Positions 31,295 through 40,721 of a stretch of 64,000 bases of DNA are shown one piece after another. Numbering within the stretch: position 1 is the stretch's first letter; the number at the start of each line of letters is the position of its first letter. The DNA is taken from assembly GCF_005298075.1 (NCBI RefSeq), contig NZ_SZZH01000003.1, positions 310,001 to 374,000 on the forward strand, in the 5' to 3' direction. The notes beneath the pieces were generated by a model. That model ran no database searches and was not told where the DNA came from. It saw only the letters and a list, made by a program, of their open reading frames with translations. The position numbers and the translations under genes are program-made. This stretch comes from Nakamurella flava. GTDB lineage: Bacteria > Actinomycetota > Actinomycetes > Mycobacteriales > Nakamurellaceae.

Positions 31295-32293
31295 TCAGCG
31301 CCGCAGCAGCGGGAGCACCTCGCGACCGATGAGGTCGATGCCCCCGCCATCCGTGAGGCCGTGCGGGGTGCCGAACTCGACCCGGCCCACGCCGGCGTCG
31401 ATCAACGCCTGGGCCTGGGCGGCGACCTGCGCCGGGGTGCCGGAGAAGGCGAACACATCGAGGATGTCGTCGGGAATCGCGGCCCCGGCGGCGGCGTGGT
31501 CACCGGCGGCCAGCCCGGCCCGGACCTCGTCCAGCAGCCCGACCGGCAGGGTGACGGTCGGATCCAGCTCGGCCACCGCGTCCAGGTACATGGCCACCTC
31601 GCGGCGGGCGGCCGTGCGGGCGGCGGCCCCATCCTGGTCGACGACGGTGACCGCGCCGACCACCAGGCGCACCTCGTCGGGATCACGGCCGATCTCCCGG
31701 GCGCCGACGGCGATCCGCTCGCGCATCACCGTCGCCATGGCCGGATTGGCGGTGCCGCCGATCTTCAGCTCGTCGGCGATCCGCCCGGCCAGCGCCGCGC
31801 CGCGGGGCCCCCAGGTGCCCAGCAGCAGCGGCACGTGCGTGCGCCGGACGGGATACCTCAGTCGGACACCGGGCCGCAACGGGTAGATGGAGCCCTCGTA
31901 GCCCGCCCCGTCGCCGGCGAGCAGCGCCCGGATGTGCCCGGCGGCCTCGGCCAGGTGGGCGACCGGCCGGGTGGGGGCCAGACCGATGGCGTCCAGCCAG
32001 GTCCCGCGGGCCAGCCCCAGGTACGCCCGCCCGTCGCTCACCGCGTCGAGCTGGGCGAGCTGGCCGGCGATCTCGTACGGGTGCAGCGTGTACGGGTTCC
32101 AGCAGGCCGCGCCCAGGCGCACCCGTTCGGTCGCCGCGGCCATCTCCAGCAGGGCGGCCAGCGGCGGCGGGAACAGCAGGTCGCTGAACACGCTGATGAC
32201 GTCGACCCCGTGACCCTCGGCCGCCCGGGCCAGCTCGGCGAACGCCCCGGCCGGCTTGTCCGACTGCAGACCCAGACCGATCTCCGCCCTCAC
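31295..32293 (-). CDS. LLM-class flavin/F420-dependent oxidoreductase
   Basis: The 332-residue luciferase-like monooxygenase-fold protein shows typical features: IGLGLQSDKPAG at the N-terminus, a central RAYLGLARGTWLD, and VPLLLGTWGPRGAALAGRIADELK near residue 180. Many actinobacterial members use F420, others FMN. The GTG start overlaps the upstream stop (GTGA), which excludes the longer frame to 32536. It ends a ten-gene catabolic operon, so oxidative ring opening or hydride transfer on an intermediate is plausible but unproven. Confidence 0.9.
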   Translation of the reverse strand: MRAEIGLGLQSDKPAGAFAELARAAEGHGVDVISVFSDLLFPPPLAALLEMAAATERVRLGAACWNPYTLHPYEIAGQLAQLDAVSDGRAYLGLARGTWLDAIGLAPTRPVAHLAEAAGHIRALLAGDGAGYEGSIYPLRPGVRLRYPVRRTHVPLLLGTWGPRGAALAGRIADELKIGGTANPAMATVMRERIAVGAREIGRDPDEVRLVVGAVTVVDQDGAAARTAARREVAMYLDAVAELDPTVTLPVGLLDEVRAGLAAGDHAAAGAAIPDDILDVFAFSGTPAQVAAQAQALIDAGVGRVEFGTPHGLTDGGGIDLIGREVLPLLRR

Positions 32294-32718
32294 GTCAGAT
32301 CCTGGGAGTTCATCGACCGCAGCGGGCCGCGCTCGATCCGCATGATCAGCCGCTCGTCGGGGTCGGGGCAGGCCACGTAGGCGTCCCGTTCCAGCCAGTC
32401 GTGGGCCGGCAACGGCCGCTGCTTGGCCGGCAGCAGCGGCAGCACGGCCTGCAGCGCGTACAGGCAGAACGCCCCGGGGATCCGCAGCCGGCTCGACTCG
32501 GTGAGATCGAAGGAGTCGCCGACCTGCATCGAGCACACCGACCGGCCCTCGATGCGGTCGACGACCACGCGCAGGTCGTAGAGCGCCATGTCACCGTCCG
32601 ACGTCGATGGCCCGGCGGCCCCGTCCGAGTCCCAGCTGCCGACAGGAACCTGCTGCTCGTCCATCGCGCTCCTCACGTCCCGACCGTCCGGCCCCGACCC
32701 GTCGGGCCCGGTGGTCAT
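32290..32718 (-). CDS. TIGR04076 family protein
   Basis: This 142-residue protein has an acidic, disordered N-terminus of about 43 residues followed by YDLRVVVDRIEGRSVCSMQVGDSFDL, then FCLYALQAVLPLL, a layout I associate with TIGR04076. Family function is unknown. The ATG overlaps the stop of the gene before it (ATGA) and its stop overlaps the LLM gene start, so it is tightly coupled to the operon. The methionine at residue 44 is an alternative start, though the overlap favours 32718. Confidence 0.75.
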   Translation of the reverse strand: MTTGPDGSGPDGRDVRSAMDEQQVPVGSWDSDGAAGPSTSDGDMALYDLRVVVDRIEGRSVCSMQVGDSFDLTESSRLRIPGAFCLYALQAVLPLLPAKQRPLPAHDWLERDAYVACPDPDERLIMRIERGPLRSMNSQDLT

Positions 32719-33107
32719 GCCTCACCCCAGGCGCCGGGCCGGGTCTCGGCGTGATGGTGCACGATCCGCCAGCCCGCGCCGTCCCGGCGCAGCACGTCGG
32801 TGACCCGGGCGCGTTCCTGCTCACCCTGCTCCGGGTGGACGGTCAGCAGGTACCGGGCGACGGCGTGCTCACCCCACACGTCGACCTGCTGCGGATCGAC
32901 CTGCAGCCGGCTGATCCCGCCGGGCCGGCCGGGACTGCGGGCGTCGCGCATCGCGTCCAGCCGGGCCCGGTCCAGCAGACCGGGCAGTCCCGATTCCCAG
33001 GTGGTGACGGCGGCGTCGAGGTGGATGTCGAACCGGGCCCGGTCGCCGGCCAGGAACGCGTCGTACATGTCGTCCAGTCCGGCCAGGATCTGCGCCTCCG
33101 GGCTCAT
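32715..33107 (-). CDS. NTF2/SnoaL-like fold protein
   Basis: The 130-residue protein has the cone-shaped NTF2-like pattern: an N-terminal helix LAGLDDMYDAFLAGDRARFDIHLD with a conserved Trp later (VTTWES), then strands QVDVWGEHAVARYLLTVH and GWRIVHHHAE. Members are small ligand-binding proteins or enzymes such as isomerases and dehydratases. The family cannot predict the substrate. It is coupled by ATGA overlaps on both sides within the hydantoinase operon. Confidence 0.8.
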   Translation of the reverse strand: MSPEAQILAGLDDMYDAFLAGDRARFDIHLDAAVTTWESGLPGLLDRARLDAMRDARSPGRPGGISRLQVDPQQVDVWGEHAVARYLLTVHPEQGEQERARVTDVLRRDGAGWRIVHHHAETRPGAWGEA

Positions 33108-34339
33108 CGCGGCGCCGCCCGGTCGTCGCGGACCACCCGGCCGTCCTGCATCACCCAGCGCAGCGTCCGCAGGGCCGAGATGTCGGCCAGCGGGTCCTCG
33201 TCGACGAGCACCAGGTCGGCCCGGCGACCGGCCTCGATCGACCCCACCTCGTGGTCACGATCGAGCCAGCGGGCGGCGTCGATGGTCGCGGCCCGCAGGG
33301 TGCCGGCCGGGCCGAGGCCGCCGGCGCTCATGTGCTCCATCTCGCGGACCACCGCGGTGGTCCCCTCGAACGGCCACCACGGGGGCATGTCGCTGCCGAC
33401 CAGCACCGGCACCCCGGCGGCCAGGGCGGTGCGGTAGGACGCCAGGTGCTCCTGTCCGGCGGCCAGCGACCGCTGCTGCATCCAGGCGGGGACGCCCAGC
33501 TCGTCGAAGAACTCGCCGCACCGGGTGACCACCAGCGTGGGCACCAGCGCGGTACCGGCGGCGGCCATGGCCGCGGCGACCTCGGCGGTGAGCTGGTAGC
33601 CGTGTTCGACGCAGTCCAGGCCCAGCTCGACCGCCTCGGCGATGACGTCGGCCGGTCCGGCGTGCGCGGTGACCTTGCGGCCCCAGTCGTGGGCGGTCTC
33701 GATGACCGCGGCCATCTCGGCCCGGGTCAGCTGGCGGGTGGCGATGCCCTCGTGTTGCCCGGCGATGCCGCCGGAGATCATCACCTTGATGAGGTCCGCC
33801 CCGGCCCGGATCTGGCTGCGCACCCCGCGGCGGAACCCGTCGGCACCGTCGCACTCCAGGGTGTCGGCGTTCTCGTGGCCGTGACCGCCGGTGCAGACCA
33901 GAGCCCTTCCCGCGGTGAGGATGTCGGGTCCGGGGACGGTGCCGGCGGCGATGGCGCGGCGCAGGGCGAAGTCCGCCCCGTTCCGCTCGGCCACGCAGCG
34001 CACCGTGGTCAGCCCGGCCTGCAGGGCCTGCGCGGCGCCGCCGGCCATATGCAGGGCGATCTCGTGCTCGTCCATCGCGCTGATCCGCCGGCCGAGTTCG
34101 CCGGGTAGGGCCAGCGAGAAGTGCGTGTGCATGTTGATCAGCCCGGGCAGCAGCCACCCGCCGCCCAGGTCGCGCGCGGGAGCGGCCGCGGCGGCGGCCG
34201 GCAGTTCGTCGGCGGTGCCGACGGCCTCGATGCGCCCGGCCCGGACCCAGACCTGGGCCGGGCGGGCAGTGCCGGTGTGCACGTCGACGACCTGCGCCCC
34301 GGTCCAGCGGAGCCCGGCGTCGGACGCGCGGTCAGGCAT
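33104..34339 (-). CDS. Amidohydrolase family protein (imidazolonepropionase-like)
   Basis: The 411-residue protein has the family metal site NMHTHFS near residue 69, a central HAGPADVI near residue 226, HGYQL near residue 246, and the catalytic aspartate in LVGSDMPPWWP near residue 313. It would hydrolyse a cyclic or linear amide C-N bond. The start overlaps the hydantoinase B stop by 8 bases and its stop overlaps the next ATG. Together with HyuA/HyuB it suggests stepwise hydrolysis of a nitrogen heterocycle or N-acylated compound. Confidence 0.92.
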   Translation of the reverse strand: MPDRASDAGLRWTGAQVVDVHTGTARPAQVWVRAGRIEAVGTADELPAAAAAAPARDLGGGWLLPGLINMHTHFSLALPGELGRRISAMDEHEIALHMAGGAAQALQAGLTTVRCVAERNGADFALRRAIAAGTVPGPDILTAGRALVCTGGHGHENADTLECDGADGFRRGVRSQIRAGADLIKVMISGGIAGQHEGIATRQLTRAEMAAVIETAHDWGRKVTAHAGPADVIAEAVELGLDCVEHGYQLTAEVAAAMAAAGTALVPTLVVTRCGEFFDELGVPAWMQQRSLAAGQEHLASYRTALAAGVPVLVGSDMPPWWPFEGTTAVVREMEHMSAGGLGPAGTLRAATIDAARWLDRDHEVGSIEAGRRADLVLVDEDPLADISALRTLRWVMQDGRVVRDDRAAPR

Positions 34340-36053
34340 CGCGCACCCCGATCCCGTAGACCGTGCGGGCCGCCTCGGGCGACACCAGGCCCTGGTCGAC
34401 GTCGTCGCGCACTCGAGCCGGGTCGCGGTCGGCCGGGTCGCCGTGCCCGCCGCCGCCGGCGGTGAGCAGCGTGATGCGGTCGCCGGGTTCGACGACGACC
34501 CGTTCGGTGCTGATCCGCCGCTCCCGCTCGGTGCCCGGGAAGACGATGACCTGGTTCGGATCGCTCTGCTGCCCGCCGTCCAGCGCCCATGGGGCGCTGC
34601 CGGTCTTCTTGATGACGGAGAGGAACTCGCCGGGCTGCACGAAGCGGATGTCCCGACGGATGCCGACCCCGCCCCGGTACCGGCCGGCCCCGCCGGAGTC
34701 GGTGCGCATCTCCAGCCGTTCGAACAGCATCCCGCTGCGGGCCTCCAGGACCTCCAGCGGCGTGCTGCGCACGGTCGACTCGGACAGGTGGATGGTGGCG
34801 TCCAGGCCGTCGTGCTCGGCGGTGCCGCCCCAGCCGACCGGGTCGTTGTTGCTGATGGCGTAGAACTCGCCGGTGTCCTGATGGGTGCCGACCATCATGA
34901 AGCCGGGGACGTCGCCACCGGAGGACGCGGGCACCCGGTCGGGCATGCCCTGGGCCAGCGCCTTGTGCACCAGCTCCAGGGCGACGATGCCGGTCCACAG
35001 GGTGAAGGTCGGCGCCGGGTAGACGGCGTGGAAGAGCGTGCCCGGCTCGGCCAGCACGGTCAGCGGGGCGGTGCTGCCCTCGTCGCCCGGTTCGTCCGGC
35101 CCGGTCAGCGCCTTGAGCACCACCTTGCACAGCGCGATGGTCGCACCGAACGGCATGTTGACCGGGCCGCGGGCGGCCGGGGCGGAGCCGGCGAAGTCGA
35201 CGGTGAAGGTGCCGTCGGCGATGGTCACCGTCACCCGCATGCGGATGGGGTCGGCGGTGATGCCGTCGTCGTCCAGCCAGTCCTCCGCGGTCCAACTGCC
35301 CTGCGGCAGGGCGGCCAGCGCGGCCCGGGTGCGGGCCTCGCTGCGGGCCCGGACGACGGCGACGGCCGCGTCCACGGTGGGCTTGGAGAACTTGGTGATG
35401 GTCTCCAGCAGCCGCCGCTCCCCGGTGCGGATGGCGGCGACCTGGGCGTGCAGATCACCCAGCACCAGGTCGGGTAGCCGGGAGTTGAAGCGGATCAGGT
35501 CGTGGATGTCGCGGACCGGTTCGCCACGGGAGTAGACCTTGGTGCCCGGGAACAGCAGCCCCTCCTGGTGGACGTCGGTCGAGTCGAGCACGTAGCCGGG
35601 GTCCTTGGCGCCCAGGTCCATCCAGTGCGCCCGCACGCACACGAACCCGACGAGAAACCCGTCACCTCCGCTGGTCTCGGTCGACTCTGGGGGCAGGAAG
35701 ACCGGGGCGAACAGGGTGGCGTCGTAGGCGTGGGCGGCGTTCCAGTACGGGTAGTTGAGCATGACGATGTCGCCCGGGTGCAGGTTCTCCCGGCCGACGT
35801 GCTCGACCCCCTTGCGGAGCGAGAAGTCGTTGGCGCCCAGGAAGAAGGTCAGCCCGGGGGCCTCGGCGATCAGCGCGAGATGCTCGTCGTAGAGCGAGAT
35901 CCCGAAGTCCAGCACCTCGTAGATCACCGGGTTGAACGCGGTGCGCACCAGGGTGGTCCGCATCTCCTGCGCCGCGGCCAGCAGGTAGCTGCGCACCACC
36001 TCGACGGTGACCGCATCCACAGCAGCGGGGTCGACAGCGGGGTGCTCGCTCAT
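34332..36053 (-). CDS. Hydantoinase B/oxoprolinase family protein
   Basis: The 573-residue protein is a complete HyuB-type subunit. It begins DAVTVEVVRSYLLAAAQEMRTTL and has NDFSLRKG, GDIVMLNYPYWNAAHAYD near residue 98, and a C-terminal RYRGGVGIRRDIRFVQPGEF. HyuB pairs with HyuA in ATP-dependent hydrolysis of hydantoins, 5-oxoproline or, in related complexes, carboxylation. The ATG at 36053 overlaps the HyuA stop as ATGA. The frame extends to 37577, but that part is a shadow of hyuA. Confidence 0.93.
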   Translation of the reverse strand: MSEHPAVDPAAVDAVTVEVVRSYLLAAAQEMRTTLVRTAFNPVIYEVLDFGISLYDEHLALIAEAPGLTFFLGANDFSLRKGVEHVGRENLHPGDIVMLNYPYWNAAHAYDATLFAPVFLPPESTETSGGDGFLVGFVCVRAHWMDLGAKDPGYVLDSTDVHQEGLLFPGTKVYSRGEPVRDIHDLIRFNSRLPDLVLGDLHAQVAAIRTGERRLLETITKFSKPTVDAAVAVVRARSEARTRAALAALPQGSWTAEDWLDDDGITADPIRMRVTVTIADGTFTVDFAGSAPAARGPVNMPFGATIALCKVVLKALTGPDEPGDEGSTAPLTVLAEPGTLFHAVYPAPTFTLWTGIVALELVHKALAQGMPDRVPASSGGDVPGFMMVGTHQDTGEFYAISNNDPVGWGGTAEHDGLDATIHLSESTVRSTPLEVLEARSGMLFERLEMRTDSGGAGRYRGGVGIRRDIRFVQPGEFLSVIKKTGSAPWALDGGQQSDPNQVIVFPGTERERRISTERVVVEPGDRITLLTAGGGGHGDPADRDPARVRDDVDQGLVSPEAARTVYGIGVRDA

Positions 36054-38125
36054 GCGCTTCCTCCTGCGACCGAGGTGCCGGCCGTGGTGGTGGTGATGAC
36101 CAGGTGCCCGTACTCGTCGACCCGGACCTGCTGGTCGCCGTGCACGACGGTGGTGCAGGTGCCCTCGTCGATCAGGGCGGGCCCGGGGAACCGGTCGCCG
36201 GGGGCCAGCGACGGCCGGTCGTAGACGTCGAACGGGACGGTGGCGCGGGTGGCCGCGTCGAAGGCGTCTCGGCGGCCGGTGCGGGCCGCGGCCGGGTCGC
36301 CGTCGCCCGCCGGGGGCCGGACCAGCTGCGGCCGGGCGGTGGTGCCGATCGCCCGGACTCGCAGGGCCAGGATCTCCACCGCGGTGTCGATGGCGTGCCC
36401 GTACCGGGCGGTGTGCAGCTCGTGGAACGCCGCGGCGACCGCGTCGGGGTCGATGGTGGCGCCCACGGTGACCGGCAGGCTGTGCTCCTGGCCGAGGTAG
36501 CGCAGTTCCAGGGTGCGGATCAGTCGGGCCCGGTCCCGGGGGACGCCCTGGCGGCCCAGCGAGGTCAGGGCCAGCTCGTCCAGCTCGGCCAGGTCGGCGA
36601 GCAGCTCGTCGACCGGCGCCTGCGCGAGGCGGGCCACCCAGGTGCGGGAGACGTCGTCGACGATGTCGGCCGACAGCATCCCCCAGGCCGAGAACCCGGA
36701 CGGGGCCAGCGGAACCAGGATCTCGGCGACCCCCATCTCGCGTCCCACCCAGGGGGCCACGAGTGGTCCGGCGCCGCCGTAGGCCAGCAGCGTGAACGTC
36801 CGCGGGTCCAGGCCCCGTTCCACGGCGATCTGCCGGAGGGCGCCTACGGTGCGGGCGACCAGCACGTCCAGGATGCCGGCGGCCGCCGCGTCCGCGGTCA
36901 GCCCCAGCGGCTCCGCCACGCGGCTCGCCACGGCGTCGCGCGCGGCCTCCGCGTCCAGCGGCATGGTGCCGGCCAGGAAGCTGGCCGGGTCGACGTAGCC
37001 GAGCAGCACGGAGGCGTCGGTGACGGTGGGCTCGGTGCCGCCCCGCCGGTAGCAGACCGGGCCGGGCATCGCCCCGGCGCTCTGCGGACCGACGGTCAGC
37101 AGCCCGCCGTCGGCGCGGGCGATGGACCCGCCGCCGGCGCCGATGGTGCGGATGTCGTAGCAGGGGATGAGCAGGGGGAAGCGTTCGAGCTGGGCCTCGT
37201 GGCCGGTGGCCGCGCTGCCGTCCTCGATGACGCAGGCGTCCAGGGACGTGCCGCCGATGTCGAAGGTGAGCAGGTGCCGGCGGCCGAGCAGCTCGGCCAG
37301 GTGGGCGGCGCCGACGATGCCGCCGGCCGGTCCGGACAGCACGGTGTGGGTGGGGGAGGTCCGGGCGGCCGCCGCGGTCATCGACCCGCCGCCGGACCGC
37401 ATGATGAGGAAGTCCCCGGCCAGCCCCCGCTCCCGCAGACCGGTCTCGAGTTCGTCGACGTAGCGCTGGAAGATCGGCCGGATGTAGGCCTCCAGCACGG
37501 TGGTGCTGGTGCGCTCGTACTCGCGGTGCTCGCGGGCGATGTCGGTGGAGATCGACACCCGGACGTCCGGGTACCACTGCGAGATCAGCGCGGCCGCCCG
37601 GCGTTCCGGTTCCGGGTTGCGGTGGGCGTGCAGGAAGCAGACGGCCAGCGACTGCACGTCCTGTACCTCGACCAGGTCCCGCACCACGTCCCGCAGGTGG
37701 TCCTCGTCCAGCTCGGTCAGCACCGTCCCGCGGTGGTCGAGCCGACCGCGGACCCCGGCGGTGTGCCGGCGCTGCACCAGCGACGGCGGCCGGTGGTAGC
37801 GGAAGTCGTACATCTTCTCGTCGGGGACGTTGCCCCGGCCGAGCAGGAAGATGTCCCGGAACCCGTCGTTGGTGACGATGCCGGTGCGGGCGCCCCGCCG
37901 CTCCAGCACGGCGTTCAGCCCGAGCGTGGTCCCGTGGATGAACACCGAGACCTGCGACAGGTCGGTGCCCAGGTCGGCCACGGCGGCCAGGACGCCGTCC
38001 CAGGGCCGTTCCGGCGTGGTGGAGGCCTTGCGGAAACGGACCCGCCCGGTGCGGTCGTCCAGCTCCATGGCGTCGACGAAGGTGCCGCCGATGTCGACGG
38101 CCAGGCGCAGCGGTCTGTCGGGCAC
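36050..38125 (-). CDS. Hydantoinase A/oxoprolinase family protein
   Basis: The 691-residue protein has the ASKHA ATP-binding pattern VDIGGTFVDA at residues 10-19, HGTTLGLNAVLER near residue 65, RSGGGSM near residue 244, TFDIGGTSLDA near residue 285, and AYGGAGPLV near residue 447. It uses ATP to activate a cyclic amide carbonyl for hydrolysis by HyuB. The likely substrate is a hydantoin, 5-oxoproline or similar lactam. It is 80 bases downstream of the ABC ATPase gene, the only sizeable gap inside the operon. Confidence 0.94.
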   Translation of the reverse strand: MPDRPLRLAVDIGGTFVDAMELDDRTGRVRFRKASTTPERPWDGVLAAVADLGTDLSQVSVFIHGTTLGLNAVLERRGARTGIVTNDGFRDIFLLGRGNVPDEKMYDFRYHRPPSLVQRRHTAGVRGRLDHRGTVLTELDEDHLRDVVRDLVEVQDVQSLAVCFLHAHRNPEPERRAAALISQWYPDVRVSISTDIAREHREYERTSTTVLEAYIRPIFQRYVDELETGLRERGLAGDFLIMRSGGGSMTAAAARTSPTHTVLSGPAGGIVGAAHLAELLGRRHLLTFDIGGTSLDACVIEDGSAATGHEAQLERFPLLIPCYDIRTIGAGGGSIARADGGLLTVGPQSAGAMPGPVCYRRGGTEPTVTDASVLLGYVDPASFLAGTMPLDAEAARDAVASRVAEPLGLTADAAAAGILDVLVARTVGALRQIAVERGLDPRTFTLLAYGGAGPLVAPWVGREMGVAEILVPLAPSGFSAWGMLSADIVDDVSRTWVARLAQAPVDELLADLAELDELALTSLGRQGVPRDRARLIRTLELRYLGQEHSLPVTVGATIDPDAVAAAFHELHTARYGHAIDTAVEILALRVRAIGTTARPQLVRPPAGDGDPAAARTGRRDAFDAATRATVPFDVYDRPSLAPGDRFPGPALIDEGTCTTVVHGDQQVRVDEYGHLVITTTTAGTSVAGGSA

Positions 38126-38205
38126 GTGCGGTCCTCTCGGGTCGCCCGGCGGGCGGACGGTCGGTCTCGGGTGGGTCTCGGGTCGGTCACGGAATGGGTG
38201 GGGCC

Positions 38206-39867
38206 TCAGCCGGGACGGATGGCCTGCAGCCGGGGCGCGGCAGCGAGCAGGTCGCGGGTGTATTCCTGCTGCGGCGCGGTGAACAGCTGCTCCACCGGGC
38301 CCTGTTCGACCAGCCGGCCGTGCCGGACGACGACCACCCGGTCGCAGACCGACCGGACGGTGGCCAGGTCGTGGGAGATGAACACCTGGGCGCGGTCGCC
38401 GTCGGCGGCCAGTTCGGCCATCAGGTCGAGCACCGTCCGCTGGGCGGTGACGTCCAGGGCGGAGGTCGGCTCGTCGAAGACGATGAGGTCCGGTCGAGCG
38501 ACCAGGGCGCGGGCGATGCCGACCCGCTGGGCCTGCCCGCCGGATAGCTCGTGCGGGAGCCGGTCCAGGAACCCGGCGTCCAGACCGGTGCGTTCCAGCA
38601 CCTCGATGGCCCGGGCCCGCCGCTCGTCGGTGGGAACTCCGCGGGCGAGCAGGGTCTCGGCCACCGCGTCGAGCACGGTGCGCCGCGGGTCCAGCGCACC
38701 GGACGGGTCCTGGAACACCATCTGCACCCGGCCGGCCAGCCGCCGGGTGGTGACCCGGGAACCGGGCCGGCGGCCGAAGCGACCGGCCCGCAGGTCGGCC
38801 CCGGCGACGGTGACCTCGCCGGCGGTGGCCGGGACCAGGCCGAGCAGCACCCGGGCGAGAGAGGTCTTGCCGGAACCGCTCTCCCCGACGATGCCGACGG
38901 TCTCGCCGCGCCGCACGTCGAGGTCCAGCCCCATCAGCGCGTCGTGGGCCGGGACGCCCAGATGCCCGCGGTAGCGGACACCGACGCCGCGCAGCCGCAC
39001 CACCGCCTCGCCCGGGGTGGCACGGACCCGGGGTGGCAGCGGCCGGTCCGGGTCGGGCACGGCAGCCAGCAGCTCCCGCGTATAAACGTCCCGCGGCCGG
39101 TCGAGGACCTCGGCGGTGGAACCGGTCTCGACGACCTCACCGGCGCGGAGCACCACGACCCGGTCGCACACCCGGGCGGCGGCGGCGATGTCGTGGGTGA
39201 TGAGCAGCACGCCGCGGTCACCGCCGGCGGCCGTGCCGCGGACCAGGTCGAGGATGCCGCGGGTCAGGGTGACGTCCAGCCCGGTGGTCGGCTCGTCGGC
39301 CAGCAGCAGTCCGGGGTCGCAGGCCAGGCAGAGGGCGATCATCACCCGTTGGGCCATGCCACCGGAGAGCTGGTGCGGGTAGCTGGCCAGCACCCGCGGG
39401 ACGTCGACGATGCCGACGGACCCGAGCAGCTCTGCGGCCCGGGTGTCGGCATCCCGTCCGGCGAGGTGCTGGTGCCGGGCCAGCCGGTCGCGCAGTTGGC
39501 GGCGCACCGTGCGCAGCGGTTCGAGCGCGCTGCGCGGGTGCTGGAAGCACATCGCCGCACCGTGCCCGCGGTGGGCGGCCAGGGTGGCGGCGTCCATGGT
39601 CAGGACGTCCTGTCCGCGGAACAGCACCTGGCCGGTGGTCCGGCCGGCGGTGGGCAGCAGGCCGCTGACCGAGCGGGCCAGCATGGACTTGCCGCCGCCG
39701 CTCTCACCGACCAGACCGACGACCTCGCCGGCCGCGACGTCCAGGTCCACCCCCCGCAACGCGTGCACGGTGCCGGCCGCGGTGGGGATGTCGACGTGCA
39801 GATCGCGGATCCGCAGCAGCGGACCGGTGGGCGTGACCGATGACAATTCCTTCGCCAGGTCGGTCAT
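38206..39867 (-). CDS. Dipeptide/oligopeptide ABC transporter ATPase, DppD-DppF fusion
   Basis: The 553-residue protein contains two complete ABC domains. The first has Walker A GESGGGKS near residue 54, signature LSGGMAQR and Walker B LLADEPTTGLDV. The second has GESGSGKTS near residue 329, signature LSGGQAQR and Walker B IVFDEPTSALDV. Unlike sugar-type tandem ATPases, both halves are intact. It powers the two permeases encoded upstream. Its ATG overlaps the stop of the second permease. Confidence 0.95.
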   Translation of the reverse strand: MTDLAKELSSVTPTGPLLRIRDLHVDIPTAAGTVHALRGVDLDVAAGEVVGLVGESGGGKSMLARSVSGLLPTAGRTTGQVLFRGQDVLTMDAATLAAHRGHGAAMCFQHPRSALEPLRTVRRQLRDRLARHQHLAGRDADTRAAELLGSVGIVDVPRVLASYPHQLSGGMAQRVMIALCLACDPGLLLADEPTTGLDVTLTRGILDLVRGTAAGGDRGVLLITHDIAAAARVCDRVVVLRAGEVVETGSTAEVLDRPRDVYTRELLAAVPDPDRPLPPRVRATPGEAVVRLRGVGVRYRGHLGVPAHDALMGLDLDVRRGETVGIVGESGSGKTSLARVLLGLVPATAGEVTVAGADLRAGRFGRRPGSRVTTRRLAGRVQMVFQDPSGALDPRRTVLDAVAETLLARGVPTDERRARAIEVLERTGLDAGFLDRLPHELSGGQAQRVGIARALVARPDLIVFDEPTSALDVTAQRTVLDLMAELAADGDRAQVFISHDLATVRSVCDRVVVVRHGRLVEQGPVEQLFTAPQQEYTRDLLAAAPRLQAIRPG

Positions 39868-40721
39868 CGCGCGGCCTTCGCGGTGGCGCGTTCCTGCAGA
39901 CCCTCACCGATCAGCGCGCAGCCCAGCACGCAGAGCACCAGCGCGATCCCCGGCGGCAGGGTCGTCCACAGCCGTCCGGCGATGACGTCGGTGGTGCCCT
40001 GACTGATCATCGCGCCCCATTCGGCCTGCGGGACCGGTACGCCCAGTCCGAGGAAGGACAGCCCGGCCAGGATGAGGACGGCCCAGCCGATGTTCAGCGG
40101 GGCCACCGTGCGGACCGGGGTGAGGGAGTTGGGCAGCACGTGCCGCCACAGCACCCGCCGGGCCGACAGCCCCGAGGTGCGGGCGGCGTCCAGGTACGGC
40201 AGTTCCCGCACGACCATGACCTCCGAGCGGACCAGCCGGGCGTAGGCCGGGGTGGAGACGGCCGCGATGACGATGGCCATGTTCACCGAGCCCGGTCCCA
40301 CCAGGGCGGCGATGGCCAGCGCGAGGATGAACGTGGGGAAGGCCTGGACGATCTCCAGCACCCGCATGACCACGGCGTCGAACCACCCGCCGGCGTACCC
40401 GGACAGCGCGCCGATGAGGGCGCCGAGCACCACCGCCACCGCGACGGAGATGACCGCGATGCCCAGGTCGATCCGCACGGCGGCCAGCGTCCGGGTGAGG
40501 ACGTCCATGCCGTTGAGGTCGGTGCCGAGCAGGTGGGCCCCACCGGGCGGCCGGCGGACGGCACCGTCGTCGATCTCGGTCGGTCCCCACGGCGTGAGCA
40601 GCGGGCCGATCAGCCCGGCCAGCACGACCAGGCCGAGCATGATGCTGCCGGCGATCAGCAGTCCGCGGCCGGTGCGCACCCGGGGCGCGGCATCGCGGCC
40701 GCGCAGCGCGGGGGCGCTCAC
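39864..40721 (-). CDS. ABC transporter permease (DppC-like)
   Basis: The 285-residue membrane protein has about six hydrophobic helices, the N-terminal DppC-type region HLLGTDLNGMDVLTR near residue 65, and the EAA loop DAARTSGLSARRVLWRHVLPN near residue 180, which contacts the ATPase. GTG 40721 overlaps the stop of the DppB-like gene (GTGA); longer in-frame extensions would run into that gene. It is part of the nickel/peptide/opine importer class. Confidence 0.93.
   Translation of the reverse strand: MSAPALRGRDAAPRVRTGRGLLIAGSIMLGLVVLAGLIGPLLTPWGPTEIDDGAVRRPPGGAHLLGTDLNGMDVLTRTLAAVRIDLGIAVISVAVAVVLGALIGALSGYAGGWFDAVVMRVLEIVQAFPTFILALAIAALVGPGSVNMAIVIAAVSTPAYARLVRSEVMVVRELPYLDAARTSGLSARRVLWRHVLPNSLTPVRTVAPLNIGWAVLILAGLSFLGLGVPVPQAEWGAMISQGTTDVIAGRLWTTLPPGIALVLCVLGCALIGEGLQERATAKAAR

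Noticed and set aside
36054-37577. N-terminal extension of hydantoinase B
   Set aside because: The extended frame is Arg/Pro-rich and lies inside hyuA; the ATG at 36053 with an ATGA overlap is the true start.
36104-38974. Plus-strand 956-codon frame opposite hydantoinase A
   Set aside because: It is antisense to HyuA and the ABC ATPase, both of which have intact motifs; no ribosome site or recognisable domain.
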